Below, in pieces: positions 6,560-6,918 of a stretch of DNA of 6,918 nucleotides (position 1 is the stretch's first letter; each line of letters opens with the position of its first letter). Made by a program: the position numbers and the translations under genes. This DNA comes from Clostridia bacterium (GTDB lineage Bacteria > Bacillota > Clostridia > Christensenellales > UBA1242). The notes beneath the pieces are model-generated. The model was not told the DNA's origin and did not search any database. It saw only the letters and a program-made list of their open reading frames with translations. The DNA is taken from NCBI GenBank assembly GCA_016290255.1, contig JAEETG010000027.1, forward strand, positions 1-6,918, given 5' to 3'.

Positions 6560-6600
6560 AAAACCCCTAAAACATATAAATACTAGAAATGGGGGATTTT
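6560..6600 (+). other. Imperfect inverted repeat covering the ribosome binding site of the lipoprotein gene
   Basis: AAAACCCC (6560-6567) can pair with GGGG and TTTT (6592-6595 and 6597-6600) with one bulged A at 6596, and T6568 can wobble with G6591. The right arm contains the GGGGG binding site directly before ATG 6601. If transcription starts upstream of 6560 this could mask the site. I see no convincing -35/-10 pair for this gene: TATAAA at 6575-6580 would start transcription inside the repeat and prevent folding, while TATAAC at 6554-6559 would start near 6566 and clip the left arm. This may be chance. Confidence 0.25.
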
Positions 6601-6918
6601 ATGAAAAAGCTTTTGTTATCAATTTTGTTTGTTTTGCCAATTTTGTTTGTTGGTTGTTCAAAAATAGATGATTTAGAGGAAGTGAGCAAAAATCTTAACT
6701 CATATGATATTGTTGCAACATTAGATGCAGAAAACAAACTAATATCGGCAAATGAAACTGTTATTATTCAAAACAGCAGTGATTATTCTTGGGACTATGT
6801 GTGCTTCCATTTGCATCCAAACGCTTTTAAAGAAAATAGGAAAGAAAATTTTGCTGTTAGTTTAAGCCAAGAAGATAGGGCTTATGACGGAGAAAAAGGA
6901 TATGGCTTAATTGAAATA
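6601..6918 (+). CDS. Lipoprotein, probable M1-family metallopeptidase, N-terminal part (3' end outside window)
   Basis: The gene starts at ATG 6601 after GGGGG (6591-6595) and stays open to the last base, giving 106 residues. Residues 1-19 are a lipoprotein signal peptide: MKK, a hydrophobic stretch, and a lipobox FVGC with Cys19 as the expected lipidation site. Phe at the -3 position is less usual than Leu. The protein should be lipidated by Lgt, sent through Sec and held on the outer face of the membrane. From residue about 35 the sequence YDIVATLDAENKLISANETV, then a strand with paired Asn-Ser and FHLHPNAF (73-80), matches the N-terminal beta domain of M1 aminopeptidase-like proteins, in which a similar FHL.PNAF segment follows two or three strands. 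The catalytic HEXXH and downstream glutamate of M1 enzymes would lie beyond the window, so activity cannot be judged. The lipoprotein call is strong; the M1 call is a motif-based inference. Confidence 0.75.
   Translation, partial: MKKLLLSILFVLPILFVGCSKIDDLEEVSKNLNSYDIVATLDAENKLISANETVIIQNSSDYSWDYVCFHLHPNAFKENRKENFAVSLSQEDRAYDGEKGYGLIEI

Noticed and set aside
6466..6561. N-terminal extension of the DnaD-like protein to 6561
   Set aside because: The extension lies across and upstream of the probable promoter and has no binding site, whereas ATG 6465 has GAGG six bases upstream and begins just before the winged-helix domain.

Overview
The window is AT-rich and has the style of a low-GC Gram-positive genome. 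It shows purine-rich ribosome binding sites, TTG-N17-TATAAT-type promoters, hairpin/U-tract terminators, a DnaD-type plus DnaI-type primosome gene pair, and a prolipoprotein diacylglyceryl transferase with the cysteine-rich signature common in Clostridia. An uncultured clostridial (Bacillota) chromosome is my best inference; the species cannot be named. I see no mobile element, CRISPR array, tRNA, rRNA or phage marker.

Layout, left to right. (1) The 3' end of a plus-strand gene for a DUF4132-type protein (1-996, start lies off the window). (2) A single-gene unit at 1082-2416 with a near-consensus extended -10 promoter and its own terminator. It encodes an unrecognised 444-residue protein with a glycine-rich double membrane segment and a large charged domain. 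(3) A second plus-strand unit with its own promoter (2465-2493): lgt (2524-3291), then, overlapping by one base, an unrecognised coiled-coil protein (3291-4055). (4) A hairpin at 4057-4081 that can terminate transcription from both sides. (5) A minus-strand operon read from right to left: a long DnaD-domain protein (6465 to 5011) and a DnaI/DnaC-type helicase loader (5000 to 4080). (6) A short divergent promoter region (6466-6600) and the start of a plus-strand lipoprotein gene (6601 to window end) whose N-terminus looks like an M1-family metallopeptidase.

How the genes relate. The DnaD-like protein and the AAA+ loader are expected to cooperate in placing the replicative helicase, and their tight spacing supports co-translation. 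Lgt would lipidate lipoproteins, including in principle the one encoded at the right edge. The two unrecognised proteins are both cytoplasmic or membrane-associated in appearance, but nothing in the sequence assigns them a function.

The most interesting points are the DnaD-like protein, which appears to carry one winged-helix domain followed by four diverged DnaD-type helical units instead of the usual one or two, and the strongly promoted unknown membrane protein with a short internal duplication. I found no clear evidence for a wholly new system; this looks mostly like ordinary core chromosome with two or three uncharacterised lineage genes.
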